This document shows positions 24,701 to 36,970 of a DNA stretch of 64,000 bases, piece after piece. Source of the DNA: Cheilinus undulatus (taxonomy: Eukaryota > Chordata > Actinopteri > Labriformes > Labridae); NCBI RefSeq assembly GCF_018320785.1, contig NC_054866.1, positions 38,975,000 through 39,038,999 of the forward strand, in the 5' to 3' direction. Positions within the stretch are counted from its first letter, which is position 1, and each line of letters begins with the position of its first letter. The notes beneath the pieces are model-generated. The model saw nothing but the letters and a program-made list of their open reading frames with translations, did no database searches and had not been told where the DNA came from. Made by a program: the position numbers and the translations under genes.

Positions 24701-24708
24701 CGGTTCAT
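15731..24708 (-). CDS. dhrs11: DHRS11-like short-chain dehydrogenase/reductase, copy 1 (catalytic Ser replaced by Cys)
   Basis: Seven exons: 24708-24577, 21192-20983, 20178-20084, 17354-17225, 17023-16931, 16853-16788, 15772-15731. Phases agree and give 255 aa (human DHRS11 has 260). DHRS11 enzymes are cytosolic NADP(H)-dependent reductases of ketosteroids and carbonyl compounds. The start MNRWRGRVVLVTGASVGIG gives the TGxxxGxG cofactor motif at residues 12-19; NNAG is at 91-94; YTATK holds the active Tyr161 and Lys165. The catalytic Ser expected 13 residues before Tyr161 is Cys148 (NINSVCGH), where copy 2 has NINSMSGH. The CISPG segment and C-terminal GDILIEPVESAF follow. A TATA-like TATAAAT lies near 24828-24834. 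Intron 3 carries a LINE. The frame is intact, so it may be a functional variant, a dead enzyme or an early pseudogene. Confidence 0.9.
16090..16600. repeat. Degenerate TTTTGACTTTTTA repeat in the last-intron region
   Basis: Many imperfect copies of ATTTTGACTTTTAAA between exons 6 and 7 of dhrs11 copy 1. Low-complexity, non-coding. Confidence 0.6.
17545..19985 (-). mobile_element. LINE of the CR1/L2/Rex1 group, 5'-truncated, in dhrs11 copy 1 intron 3
   Basis: Reads right to left, the same strand as the host gene. The distal endonuclease part lies at about 19948-19600 (HPEKSTLIDLVLSNRGDN). The linker is at 19598-18900 (NPWFTSDLSDLLIERNNAW). The RT core is at 18895-18400: YYRPISKLPCLAKILE, SPYQSGFRPGHSTITA, YVDLSKVFDTTDH, KGVPQGSILGPVLF and YADDTVLY. 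The tail follows (YKYLGVWIDDKMT, ALRFITGD) to about 17550. Frames change at about 19080-18900, 18450-18280, 18120 and 18060, so it is dead. The C-terminal part is interrupted by a 64-bp TTAA-flanked palindrome. RT motifs are clear; the exact clade is not settled. Confidence 0.88.
17750..17813. mobile_element. 64-bp TTAA-flanked palindromic MITE in the LINE
   Basis: TTAACTCATTGAGTG at the left is the exact reverse complement of CACTCAATGAGTTAA at the right, with TTAA at each outer edge and an AT microsatellite inside. TTAA target choice is typical of piggyBac-type elements. It interrupts the LINE frame, whose coding sense resumes on the far side. Confidence 0.65.
20470..20625. repeat. Short dispersed repeat with GGGTCAGAAATGACCC
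   Basis: Contains TTGTCCTAGGGTCAGAAATG, a motif I associate with a common teleost repeat. It lies in intron 2 of dhrs11 copy 1. Family not named. Confidence 0.4.
21373..22490. repeat. Two related inserts around an inverted intron block (dhrs11 copy 1, intron 1)
   Basis: Copy 1 has extra DNA here compared with copy 2. Segments 21373-22125 and 22222-22480 both begin TTAATGCGC and both end CTGGCTACGGCC, which suggests two copies of one insert type. Between them, about 22129-22221 is reverse-complemented relative to copy 2 (about 30837-30932). Confidence 0.5.
22915..23500. repeat. Degenerate AAAAGTGGCAAAA low-complexity repeat
   Basis: Irregular repeats of AAAATGGGTTAA / AAAAGTGGCAAAA in intron 1 of dhrs11 copy 1. 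No coding sense. Confidence 0.5.
24030..24465 (+). repeat. hAT-like dispersed repeat, copy A
   Basis: Shares long stretches with 48165-48612, such as TTTTGACTCATTGCAA and ATCTCTGCTTCAAAAA in the same order. The ends (ACGATTGTGATTTAATATGC, GCTTGTTCAACCCT) resemble a fish repeat whose ends read as gctgaacgatt. Non-autonomous. Confidence 0.55.
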
Positions 24709-26240
24709 CACAGTTGGTGCTCAAAACCTGAACCTGAAATTAACTAAAAATCACAGTATTTCGGCGGCGGGGTCACCGAGTTTAATCTGAGCTTGGTGCT
24801 TGTGAATGCTGCACGGTACAGTTTTCATTTATAAGAAGGAGAAAGGAGATAGAAGGATATAGTTCAGAGGCGGAACAACGATTACCCCCATGCAAACAAC
24901 CAAGTCCTGATAACATCTGGTCAATCCACTAAATATTTACACGATCAGTGCTTGTGGCGCCTGAAAGAAGACTGTAGAATGAAATTCTGCCTCTCAGGAA
25001 ACTTAAACAAGTCAACTATTTGCTGAGTCATTTAGAGGCAATCCTGTTTCCTTTGTTGAAGCTCTCTTTGTTATTCACATATATTTATTTATTCATTCAT
25101 TCATTTAGTACCCATAGTCAACCTTTATTTAAAAAGCATATTGCAGACACAGGGCAACAGAAGGTGCATCATAATCCCAAACAAACAGATCGTAGCACCA
25201 TCATTGTATTGCAAATTGAGAACCTGATTTGCACTTCCAAAGAAGTATGCAATGAGTTGCAAATCAAATAAAACCATACGCACAAATGCAACCCCATACC
25301 ATCAGAGATGCAGGCTTTTAAGCTGTGCACTGATAACAAGTTGGATGATCCATATCCTCTTTAGTCCACAAGACGCAGCGTTGGTAGTTTCCACAAAGAA
25401 TTTCAAATTTTTAATCATCTGACCGCAGAACAGTTTTCCATTTTGCCTCAGTCCATTTTGAGCTTTGGCCTAGAGAAGATGACGGCATTTCTGGATAGTG
25501 CATATGGATTCTTCCCTGTATGATTCAGCTTTGACTTGTGTTTGTGAATAGCATGGTGCACTGTGTAGACAGACAATGATTTCTTGAAGTGTTCCTGAGC
25601 TCGCACAGTGATTTCCAGTACAGAATCATGCCTGTTTTTAATGCTGTGCTGCCTGTGGGCCTGAAAGTCAAAAGCATCCAATATTGACCTTCAGCCTTGT
25701 CCCCTGCACACAGATTCTGATTCTTGTATGTATGCCACATGTGTGTATATGTATGTTTGTTTTTGACTCATTTCCTTTTGCATGCTTGAGATGTTTAGTT
25801 TAGCTGGTAGCTTTCCTGATAGCTTAGCAATTAGCTTTGATTTTGTCTAGCCTGGCTTTTTCTGTATGGATTGGATTTCTAACTTTGTTACTACCCTCTC
25901 TTGTAAATCTGTCTTTCTGCTCTGTGAATTTTCACTGCTTAAAGAAAACTCAAAATGTGTCTTGAACCATCAAATTGCAGAGCGATCCATTCCACCAAAT
26001 GCAGATGCTACAAATACCAGTGTCAAAAGATCTGTGGGAAAGACTTAAACTCTTAAGTTCTCTTGAAGGCTGCACTGGCAGCGTATTAATGCCTGTTTAG
26101 AGGAAAAAGGGGCATATTAAGTAAATCCTTTAAAGTCTATTTACTCTTCATCTTTGTGTACTTACAGCCTCACTATGATCAAATTCAATGCTGAAAATAA
26201 AAATGTTCGAGAGCTACAGATTTCTGATCAAATGTGCCAT
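24709..26240. other. Intergenic region between the two dehydrogenase copies
   Basis: 24709-24980 holds the 5' UTR and promoter of copy 1, alignable with the copy 2 upstream region. About 25270-25700 is a decayed transposon-like repeat (ATCAGAGATGCAGGCTTTTA near 25299) of a type common in fish; family not determined. No further gene is seen. Confidence 0.5.
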
Positions 26241-26246
26241 TTTATT
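26241..26246 (-). terminator. Polyadenylation signal for dhrs11 copy 2
   Basis: AATAAA on the minus strand, about 100 bases past the copy 2 stop codon. The position fits; cleavage is not shown. Confidence 0.45.
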
Positions 26247-26343
26247 CTGCTGTTTCTGCATTGTTTCACTACAAATTTAATAATCAGTTATAGATTTTAA
26301 AAATGTGGAAAATCAGATTATTTTTCAGCCATGATGTGTGATA

Positions 26344-29300
26344 CTACAAGTCCTGCTCCACAGGTGCCATCAGGATGTCTCCAATCTGGAAGAAAAGCAG
26401 AAAAGTTATCCCATGATGATTAAACCACTGCTAAGTTATTTTAAACATGTGACAAATCCCTTTAGAAGGATCACATTTAATGTACATTGGAGAAAAAAAA
26501 TCACACACCTGCACATGTGGAGGGGCACTCAGGATGTAAGTGACTGCATTTGCAATATCAATGCCTTCCAATGCCTGTAATAGAAATTAACAGTGATTTA
26601 ATAAGCCTGCTGTTATAGAGAATACTGTAAAAATAAAGGATAAATATATCTTTACCTTTAGATTAGCAAAAGGAGCAGCAGCTTTTTCAGCATCACCACC
26701 ATAGAACCGCATCGCAAATTCAGACTCCACCAAACCAGGAGAGATACACTGCAGAAGGAAAAGATCATCATAAATAACTGTTATTACTTGTCTGATATGA
26801 GTGAAAATGTTTTGAGGGCTGAGAAGAATTCAGGTTCAGCTTGTTTTTAACTGTAACAGTGCTGAATTTGAGGAGTCAAAAGTGTTTTTTAGCTGCAGAT
26901 AAACAGTGCTGAAGTCTTACGGTGGCTCTGATGTGAGTCTTGGCCCCACGCAGCTCCTGTCTCAAACCCTCGGTCAGGGCCGTCACTGCAAACTTGGTGG
27001 CAGTGTAGAAATGTGTTTCCACAAAATTAAACACTTGATGTCCACTCATGCTAAAACAAAACAATATTTAGAGATATTAATATCCAGAAAAGACAGTGAC
27101 ATTCAGGACATGATTAAATCATCAGAGTTCAGTGTGGCTGATAACTGTGTGTTCTGTTATTTTCCTCTCTATGTGCTTAAAGTCATAATTGGAAAATAAA
27201 ACCCTTGGATCTAATCATCAGTTTTGTCGGTGCACTCCCATGATTTAAAAAGAGAGAGCTAATTCTAACCAGCCTCCGTGATAAAAATCGCATTCTTCCC
27301 TGAGACAGGAAGCTTTATAATCACAACAGAGCAAAGAGAACAAGTCTGGAGGTTGCATAAGGACTGTAGAGGTTACATAAGGACAGGGTGGGGTGATTGT
27401 TCTCCCTCCTGTCTGGAGAGAAAGAGACAGATGGAAAGTATTTAGTGAAAAAGGATGAAAGAAAATGAGACAGACATCTGGAAAGCCTGCTTGAGAGAAA
27501 CATATGCACTTTATCTGAGAAAAGCTAATGTTCTTCATCGTCTTTGCAAAAAATCATGCATTCATACATCCATCTACCCATTGTCCACTTGTTAGTGTTT
27601 AATAAAGGGCAAATGGCTCCTGGATCCATGTGTTTGAATGTGCACAATGAGGTTAAATGGGCTAGCATTTCTTTAAAACATATTCAAACATTTTACATGT
27701 TGACTGAATAAAACTACCTGTTGATGTTGATGATTTGCCCATCGTCAACATTTCTTTCTTTCATTGACTGGTAGGCTTCACGTGTGCAAATTGACAACGC
27801 AAGAACATTCACCTGCAAGACAATAAAGCAATGAAGAAAACTCTAACATGAAACAATCCCAAAAAATTCATTGTTCCCTTTAAATAAAATGCTTTTAAAG
27901 CTGATTTCTGAGTATTTCTGCAACTTTTTGAGGCTAAACAGACGTGGCCAAAATTATTGGTAACCTTCTGTTAAAGAAAGAAACAACATCAATGGTCACT
28001 GAAACAACTTAAAACTGACAAAATAAATGAAATATTTAAAAATATGCTGAAAATTAACAAATGAAAATCAGACACTACTTTTGAATTGTGGTTCAGCAGA
28101 ATCATTTAAAAAAAACAATGAAACTGGCCTGGACAAATTGATAGTACCCCTAGAAAAGATGTTAAATAATTTGACCATACTCTATAAACCCAGATTTTGT
28201 TTCTAATTAAACTTTTTAGCAAACTTTTTACTTTTCCTTTCGTGTTTTGTCAAAAAACGTTGACATTATTAAATCAAATTAGTCGTCTGTATTATTCAGC
28301 TGAAAGATGCAATGCAATGATCATGTTAAGCTGAGATTACTTAGTATGTTTAGTGCTTATTAGTAATGTCAACTCATTCGCGTGTAGAGTGTAGGGACAT
28401 GTTACACTAAGGTGTGTCCTGTTAGCATCACAGGTGTTTTCAAACTTGTAATCAGTCAGTCTGCCTACATAAAGGATGAAAGGTTGTCTCTGTGCCGTTT
28501 TGTATCATGGGGTGTACCACACTGAACATGGACCACAGAAAGTTAAGGAGACATCCCAGGAAATTAGTAAGAAAAAAGGTTTAAAAAAAAGAAAAAAAGT
28601 AAAGGCTATAGGACCATCTCCAAGCAGCGTCATGTTACTGTGACTACAGTTGACCATATTATTCACAGGTTTAAGGTCCGCAGGACAGTAGCCGACCTCT
28701 CTGGATGTGGCTACAAGAGGAAAATTTATGACAAATTGAAGCAACAGACTTAATGGAAGACGAGCGAGGAAGATTCCACTGTTGAAAGCAAATCATAAAA
28801 AAGCCAGACTGGGATTTGGCAAAATACATATTAACATGCCAGAAAGCTTCTGGGACAATGTCCTTTGGACAGATGAGACCAAACTGGAGCCTTTTTGGCA
28901 AGTCACATTGGCTCTACATTTGCAGATGCAGTGAAGCGTACAAAGAGAAGAACACTGTCTTGAATCTGTGCAGGGTACAATGAAATCTCAAGACTATTAG
29001 AGCAGGTGGTCAAGGTTGCCAGCAAAATCATTGGTGTCACATTACCTGACCTATCAACAATCTTTTAAACTTTTAAAATCTTTTAAATCTTGTAAACTCA
29101 AAGGCTCAGGACATCATACAGTGTCCTGACCATCCCCTACATGCTGAGTTTGAGCTCCTACCCTCTGGCAGGAGATTCAGATTACCTAAGTGTAAATCTA
29201 ACAGGATGAAACATCCCTATGTTCTATGTTTTTTTTTTACCTGCCTGCAAAGCAAATTTCCCCTAGGGGACAATAAAGTTGAAGTTGAAGTTGATTAAGG

Positions 29301-31725
29301 CATTCTGGAGCCAAATATGCCAGTGTCAGAAATCTTGGTCTCCGTCACAGGTCATGAGTCCTACAGCAGGATAATGACATGAAACACACAGCTCAAAACA
29401 CCCAAAAATGGCTAAGAACAAAACACTGGACTATTCTAAAGTGGCCTTCTAAATCTGATCTAAATCTGTTTGAACATCTGTGGAAGGATCTGAAACAGCG
29501 AGTTACAGAAATCATTTGATTTCCTCAAAAGGTTGTGCAACAAAATATTAAGTTAAGGGCACCATGATTTTTGGCCAAGCCAGATTCATTGGTTAATTTT
29601 CAGTACATTTGTATTTATTATTACTTTTGTGAGTTTCAAATTATTTCAGTGACAATTGTGGATTTTTGTTTCTTTAACAGAAGGGTACCAACAATTTTGT
29701 CCATGTGTTTAAGTATTTCTTGCAAAACAATGTTTGCAATAGCATTATCGGCAATAATGTCTAAATTAGTTAGGAAAACACTTATAAGTGATGAGTCGAA
29801 CATGAATGAACAAAATGTCATTTTGACCATTTGGACAACAGGAGTATGCAGAAGATTGCAGAAGGAATATAGCAAATACAAATCCAAGTTTTTTGGTGAT
29901 AGAAAGATATGCCCAGTTGTTTTTTTTTCAGCTGGCTAGATGGTGATAAGATCATTTTCTACTGAATTTCTCTGCTATTCATTTTCAGATTCCTCAGTTG
30001 ACACAGTTACAGGAAAACAAAATTGAAAACCCAGAGACACCGGGTGGTAGTAACATGGCCCTGTCCCAAGTATTTTGAAATGGGCACATAACTTCACAAA
30101 TGTATATAGATGTATAATTTTCAGCATTTTATATGTTGTCTTTGTGCTATTTCTAATTAAATATGGGGTATCAATGTTTTCAAGTCATCATAGCCTGTTT
30201 TATTTATACTTAACACACTGTCCCAACTTTTTAGGAATTGGGGTTGCAGACCTCAATCAAGTTAAGTTTCTCAGCAGACAACATTCAAAACTAAAGGTGA
30301 ATCCTCCCAGAGTACTTAGGAAGGCATTACTTTGATTTGACTTTGATAAATGTACAGGTGCGATATCAAACATTGCTCTGACGTGTTTAAATGTGGGACA
30401 TGGTGTTCAGCACAACTGTAATAAATCCAAATGTCTTAAATAGACCCTCTTACATCCAGCATGTTCTTCCAGCCGCTTGTTTTTCCGTCCAGCAGTGAGT
30501 CAGCATGACCCAGGCCAGCGTTGTTGATGCACACATCCACACCTTTGTGCTGAGCTTTGATGGCAGAAAACATGGACAGAATCTCCTCCTCTTTGCTCAG
30601 GTCACACTTGTAGGGCACAAAAACGCCGCTGTGGCCGGCACTTTTACACTCAGCAGCCACTTTCTAAAACCAGGACAAAAAAGGACATGTTAAATAAAAA
30701 TCTGCTTTATCATCAACTCAAGCTTGAGGAGGTTTTATTCCAGTGACTTCAATGTATGTTATAATTTATCAGTCATTAGCTAAATCTGTCTTTCTCTCCA
30801 TTGGAGAGGAACGTTGTCCCATTCTTTCTTCTATCTTAAACCAACATAGGCTTTTTATGGAAGTTTAAAAGTTTAGAAGCTTAGTTATAGGTTTTTTTTT
30901 TCAACATCTAGAGCATATCTGCATGCCTAAATGTATCTGTGGCAAACCTTGAGACTGGCTGATTAATGACGACTTTAACAGACATACCAAATAAAGTGAA
31001 TGGGAAGAACAAACACTGAAAATAAATATTGAGTAAAAAATTTGCATTAAGGAATATAAAATTTGATCCAAGTGCTCCACAACGTACTTTGTCCTACTTC
31101 TACAGCCACTGCAAGACGATCTGGTAAAGCCAGTATTTGGGTGTGGATTTTGGGATTAAGCTAATAAAAACAAAGAAGTCAACTGTATCTTGTCATCCTT
31201 ACATAACAGCCTTGTGCAATGTTTTTGTACTTCCATTGAGTATAGTTTATAATTGGTTGCTACTAATGTAAAGTTACTGTGGTAGATATAAAAGAAAAAT
31301 AATTTTGAATGTAATATTGCCTTAAATCAACATCGTCACTGTGCCATGTTGGTTCGGGTATTTCCTAAAGTTGGATCAGTAAATAACAGTTTGATATCCT
31401 TATAATATAAAGAGGCCAAAGCACATTTTATTACTCAAATAGAAATTGTTATAAAAGCTTTTCAGTCCTGTCTGTGCACTCCTCCCTTATCTCCACCCCT
31501 GCAGTAGTAAGTGCTCCTCATATCTCTCATGTTGACTCTATTTTAACTGAACTGTTTCCCACAACGCCCCACTGTTGTTTAGAGTTAACAAACCTGTAGT
31601 TTTTCCAGGTCCCTGGCACAGCCAATCACTGTCATGCTCTGGAGGACCAGCTCCTTAGCTATGGCGGCACCAATCCCCACTGAGGCTCCGGTCACCAGAG
31701 CCACTTTACCCCTCCAGCGGTCCAT
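26344..31725 (-). CDS. dhrs11: DHRS11-like short-chain dehydrogenase/reductase, copy 2
   Basis: Seven exons with the same lengths and phases as copy 1: 31725-31594, 30663-30454, 27812-27718, 27050-26921, 26748-26656, 26574-26509, 26385-26344; 255 aa. The start MDRWRGKVALVTGASVGIG carries the cofactor motif; CDLSKEEEILSMFSAIKAQH and INNAG follow. NVLALSICTREAYQSMKERN matches the family closely. The catalytic set is complete: Ser148 (SMSGH), Tyr161 and Lys165 (YTATK). It ends GDILMAPVEQDL. Likely a cytosolic NADP-dependent reductase of ketosteroids and dicarbonyls, by homology. Arose with copy 1 by tandem duplication, since introns and upstream DNA also align. A Tc1 element sits in intron 2 and a MITE in the upstream region. 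Confidence 0.93.
27938..29710 (+). mobile_element. Tc1-like transposon in dhrs11 copy 2 intron 2, decayed
   Basis: Inverted ends of about 150 bp: left GGCCAAAATTATTGGTAACC, right (reverse complement) GGACAAAATTGTTGGTACCC. The interior holds a degenerate plus-strand transposase, with the N-terminal part near 28500-28700 and the C-terminal part near 29400-29520 (KWLRTKHWTILKW, LFEHLWKDLKQRV). Many frame changes. Split by a LINE tail at 29040-29296. Confidence 0.85.
29040..29296 (+). mobile_element. LINE 3' tail inserted in the Tc1 element
   Basis: Contains TACCCTCTGGCAGGAGATTC, the coding signature LPSGRRF seen near the C-terminus of CR1/L2-like LINEs, then a short 3' UTR and a TTGAAG repeat tail (GTTGAAGTTGAAGTTG). 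Tc1 sequence resumes after it. A 5'-truncated insertion. Confidence 0.7.
29950..30260. repeat. End fragment of a fish DNA transposon
   Basis: Includes ACTGTCCCAACTTTTTAGGA followed by ATTGGGGTTG, an end sequence I remember from a widespread teleost element. The family is not assigned. Intron 2 of dhrs11 copy 2. Confidence 0.4.
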
Positions 31726-31900
31726 CACAGCTGGTGCTCAAATTACCTGAAATTAACTAATAGAAATCACAATGTTAAGGAGGGGGCACAGGTGTTGCGA
31801 TGAGTTTGGTACTTGGTGAAATGTTCAGCTATATGAAAGACTCTCGGATTATTTAAAGGCGGAGCACCGATTATTAACAGCCCAGTGGTGACAAAGTCAA

Positions 31901-32572
31901 CAGTGTTGCCAACTCCTCAGGAAGGAAAGTAGCTATTGGCTGCCCTAAAAGTCGCCCATCGCTAGATGACGTCATCGCCTAATTTGTATATTTTTCATAT
32001 GAATTTAATTGTAAAGGACGCTGTAGGAGAAAGGAAAAACGTCATGGAAGAGACAAAAAGTGAGTCCCTTAATATGTCTAGAACTACAAATGAACTTGCT
32101 TCTGTCGATTTTTGCTTTTATAACGTCACAATTCCAACTCTCCTCCTTTATCTGGGCTTGGGACAGGCAGAATGACCCAAGAGATACTCTGGCAGAGTTA
32201 CTTGAAATTTTTCTTTTGGTTTATTATTTATATATTATTCGGTTTTTCTTAGAAGTTTAGTTTTCTTACGTTTGGTTTAGTTTTAAACCTTATGGTCCAC
32301 TTAAGAGCCTACAACAAATCAGTTTATTTTTGTGAATACAGTCTTCATTAACAATCTAAATGGACCAAAAAGAGACAATAGAAAAAACTATCAAGGCGCC
32401 TTTACAGTCCCATTAATCTGCAGTTTGCTCATGGAGGCGTGAGCCAAATGTCTCCAGCAACGCCAGAAAAAGTCGCTAGATTTGTCGCTAGACGCTTTTT
32501 TGAAAAGGAGTCGCTAGAGGGGTCTGAAAACTCGCTAAATATAGCGACAAAGTCGCTACGTTGGCAACACTG
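31901..32572. mobile_element. 672-bp MITE upstream of dhrs11 copy 2
   Basis: CAGTGTTGCCAAC at the left and its reverse complement GTTGGCAACACTG at the right. Next to the right end are repeated GTCGCTAGA / TAGCGAC words. It lies about 175 bases upstream of the copy 2 start codon. Flanks on both sides align with unbroken sequence upstream of copy 1, so the insertion followed the gene duplication. hAT-like by end sequence, but no clean 8-bp duplication is visible. Confidence 0.75.
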
Positions 32573-34060
32573 GTCAGCACAATTCATTGACATATCATTT
32601 ATGCAGACAGTGCGTCGGTGGCGCCTGAAATCAGCAGTGCCAATACTGCCCCCTTGTGGTAAAAACTTGACTAGTCCACTATTCACTGTGTAGTTTTCCT
32701 TTGGTTTTCCCATGCAGACACAACAAAACGATTCACAGAACTGTTATTATACAAAAGCAAAATAGTTTAAAGAATATTTAAGAAATGAATAAGAGCACAT
32801 AAATGACTGAAACATGAAGTTGGATCCAGTTAACTACTGAAAATGAAATGAGAGTAAGTGTGTGCAGTGTACTATATTTCAGTGTAGTTTAAGCAAACTT
32901 CACCTCATCTGTTGAAATTACAGTCCCACAATTCACAGCCTTACAGAAGTGGGAATAAACTTTGTTTAGCAACAGGTTTGCTCACTGTCGCTACAAGTTT
33001 GTTGAAACTACACCATCCTAGAGACAATTTTACTGCCTTATTTTTTATTATGAAGATGAATTATGTAAACATAGAGATGTTTTTCATGATGTAAATTTGG
33101 CCTAGTGGTTCATTACACAGTGGCCTGTCATACATAACCTATTTTGTTTAATCACTTAATAGAAACTCTCAGTAGCTTGGAGTCAGACCCACACATGCTT
33201 TAGAAGTAAAATTTGACACTCTGTTGATATGGCTGCTCATTGTTTGCCTGTAACTTTGACTGAGCTGCTGTCTGAAAAAACATTTTAAATCTCAATAAGT
33301 TTTGTTCCTGATCAAAAGACTTTGGACTTGGTAAGCGCATCAGAAATGGATGAAAGTTTATGGATGAGATGTAGATGGTCAATTAAAGTTTCCTTATAAT
33401 AAGAGACTTTTTTCACATTGTTTTTATACTCTCATTGATACACTACAATAAAAACATGAACTATAGCCACGTATCTGTTAATATTCTCTATGTTTATATA
33501 TAACAGCTGTAATATTCAGTTGCTTGAGTGACACAGATTCTCCCTTTTGCTGCACATTTTTTCCGCCATGTGTTTGTCATGTTGAAAACAAACCATAACA
33601 CTTTCATTCTTGCATCATTTGTTCTTTGAACCTTCTTTATCCTATATGTATGTAGCCTACTTTCTGTCTGGTTTTCTGCACCTCTATATTTTACTTTGCT
33701 GTGTGGTTTCGTGGAATATCAGCCTTGTCTAGGTTTAATTTTTGTAGGCCTTTGCCACTTGTTGGAATACATTTATTCATGTGCTTTAAATAAGAGGTAA
33801 ATCTGCCGCTGCAATACATCGTTGATTGTCATTGTTAATTAATCACCATCTTTCATTCACTGATAACTCTGCATTACTGAGGTCATTTAAGAAAGAGTAT
33901 TATATATGATTATAAGGACATTTCCAGCCAATAATTGACTTTTCAGGCAGGGAGTAAGGGTCCTGCTTTATCTTATTGATATGGCTGCAGGTATCTGTGT
34001 TAGCAGTGTCAGTCATAAAACTAGAGCAGGTCATGTGGGCGGTGTGACACTGGTGGTCTT
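32573..34060. other. Intergenic region, no gene seen
   Basis: The first part continues the upstream flank of dhrs11 copy 2 (TGGCGCCTGAAA shared with copy 1). The rest is AT-rich with no recognised frame, RNA gene or repeat. Confidence 0.5.
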
Positions 34061-34067
34061 ACATGTG

Positions 34068-34147
34068 TCATAAAAGTCTGGCTGAACTCTGTTTTAACTC
34101 AGAAAAGCTCAATGCGGGAACACTGGGACTGACACGGATCATTCACT
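34068..34147 (+). promoter_or_regulatory. TATA-like element and 5' leader of the carbonic anhydrase gene
   Basis: CATAAAAG at about 34068-34075, some 73-80 bases before the start codon, fits a TATA-type core promoter with a short leader. Inferred from position only. Confidence 0.4.
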
Positions 34148-36937
34148 ATGCTGCTTTCATTTGTTTTACTTGTTTTTGCCTCTTTGATGAGGATCATCTC
34201 AGGGGCAGGTATGTCCACCAAACACAGGCAATCTCTTCATTATTCAATCTATGGCAAAATGTTTGAAAGATGGTATTTGTCTATGAATTTCCTTTTTCTA
34301 ACATGTTTTGATAGATTGGTGCTACCTCTCCCAAGATGTATGCGGTCACACCTGCACAGGTGCATCTTTAGTTAAATCACTGACATTTATAACCAAAAGA
34401 AGAATTTCAAAGCCATACAGATTAACTTTTCTATTACTCTTCAAACCTTTACAGGTCCAGATGTATGGGGAGCTATTTCACACCACTGCAGCGGCAGATT
34501 TCAGTCTCCAGTTAACATTGTAACAAGGAAAGTGCTGCCAGATGGACGTCTCACTCCTTTTCACTTCACGGGCCACCAAAAAGCTTTTCGTGGTCGTCTC
34601 ATCAACAACGGTCACACTGGTATGTCCACGTTTTCATTCTTAATGCAAACTGGAAAATAAAAGTCATAAGGTAACTTGAAGTGAGATTATGAGGTTCTAA
34701 ATTGTATAGGGTTATATAGTTAAACCATATAGCGAAACCATTCACAACTCTGTATGCACCCACAGGTGGCATACAGTATCAAACAAATAATTATACATTT
34801 GGAAAATCTTCAAAAATAAAAAACTTGAAATGACTGTGTCAGCAGAGAGACGACACAATCAGGACAAAATATGTAAAAGCATTGCAATTTTACTCCATTC
34901 TTATTTGCTAAACTGCTCGAGCTCTGTCAGGTTGCACAACCCTTTTCAAGTCCAGCCACAAATTCTCCATTGACCTCACTGTGGGCTTCGGGTCATTTAC
35001 TTGCTGGAAAATAAATCTTGTGCAAACTGAATAAGACTGTCCTCTAGAGTTTTCCTTTATTTCACTGAATTTCATTTTACTTTCTACCTTTACAAGCCTT
35101 CCAAGGTCAGCTGCCAAGAAGCATTCTCACAACATGATGCTGCCACGACCGTGCTTCGCAGTTGGGATGGTGTGCTTTAGGTGATGTGCAGTGATTGGTC
35201 CATGGAACATAATGTCTTGTCTGATGGTCAAAAATTTGATTTTGAAGAACATTTTTAGCATTTTGAGAGGCATGGAGCTAGTGATGGGAATTCATGCCCG
35301 CTTCTGGCTCCCAAAAAGCGCTTGAATTGGTGCCATCTTAGTTCATTACATTGGTCAAATTTAGCAGTGTTTTGACATATGACTGATATTTGTGCTGATA
35401 TTTTACTCCAATCCAATCATACTTACTTGAAAATCCCATGTAATCATTTTCCAAGATATCTTCCTAATTCGTCTTGCTCACTGACTGGGCTTTATGGCAT
35501 CCCCTGGTGTAAAACATGAGTCTTAAACCATAAAGCCGTAGTCTTTAATGCGTGGTTTGCCTGTGATAGAGGCCGAGTAGAAGAAAGATCATCCCTGTAA
35601 GATCAATAAAATAATTACAAAGCAATAAAAACTGTTCTCAAACAGGATCCAGATCTTATCGTTCACATAAAAGATCTGGATCTTTGAACCTGCTCATTCA
35701 CATTGGACACATCACTATGTGGACCTTGCTGCTCTGTTCATCAAAATACATGTCTGAGCTATTTAATTTATTTTAAAAGTATGCTTCATATTTGTTGCTC
35801 ACATATAATAAATGTCTTACATCTTGAGGCTCTTTGAAGTGTGATGCCCCCTGGTAATTTTCTACCTCTGCCTAATGATCAAATCACCTATCTCCATCAT
35901 GGATATTTTCTGTGTGATAAATATTGCATGACTTCTGTTTTTTGTAGTTCACCTGGAGTTACCCTCTAGTATAAAGATTAAAGGAGGAAATCTTGCTGTG
36001 CCATACAAGGCCGTTCAAGTTCACATGCACTGGGGCAAAGATGGAGGACCAGGGTCTGAACACACCATCGATGGAGAACAATATTCAATGGAGGTATATG
36101 AAATATGAGCATGTGTGCCAGAAATGTCACAAAGCTGTTTTTTTTTTCTTCATTGTATTGAGATGCTTGTTAATTCTTTCCCGCCATCTACAGATGCATA
36201 TCGTCCATATTAAAGAAGAGTACGACTTTGTGTCGCAAGCTTTGAAAGACCCCATGGGTGTGGCTGTGCTTGGATTTTTCTTTCAGGTGATATTCTGTGT
36301 TTTCTTCTAATAAAACTGTGACGAATACATTGAGATATATATATATACATACAGTGCTTAAATTTATTAGACCACCTGTCATATTTGTCTCAAAGACCAT
36401 CCAGCATCATGAAGTGCTTTAATGTGGACTCTTTCATTTTCAGTGAGCTCTCCACATTTTACCATTTTGAACAGGAATGAGGAATTTCAAACTGAATTCA
36501 CCTTTTTATACCCAAATTTGAGCTGGCTCACTGGGCTTCTCTGAGAAGTCAGAAATTAATCAAGCATAACATTCAACCACTAAAATTCATTTTTCTGTTC
36601 AGGAATGCAAGTAAATAACTATAATTTGACATATTAATCAAGAAATAATAATGTGCTTTACAATTTTTTCATTTTTTTTTTTTTTTTGTAAATCAGTAAA
36701 TTTGAAAATTCATGTATAAAAATAATAATTCTATTTTAGCATTAAAAATATCATTTGGGTTAAAGAGCTTCTACATATTGATGTATTAACCATTGCAGAA
36801 ACATAAAAATGATTTTGATAATTGCCATTGCTATTAATTAAGGGCAGCATAAACCTTACTTTGGCTAGGGTTAGGGTGGTCTAATAAATTTGTTAAGCAC
36901 TGTATATATGTGTGTGTGTGTGTGTGGGTGGGGGTGG

Positions 36938-36970
<33 letters not shown>

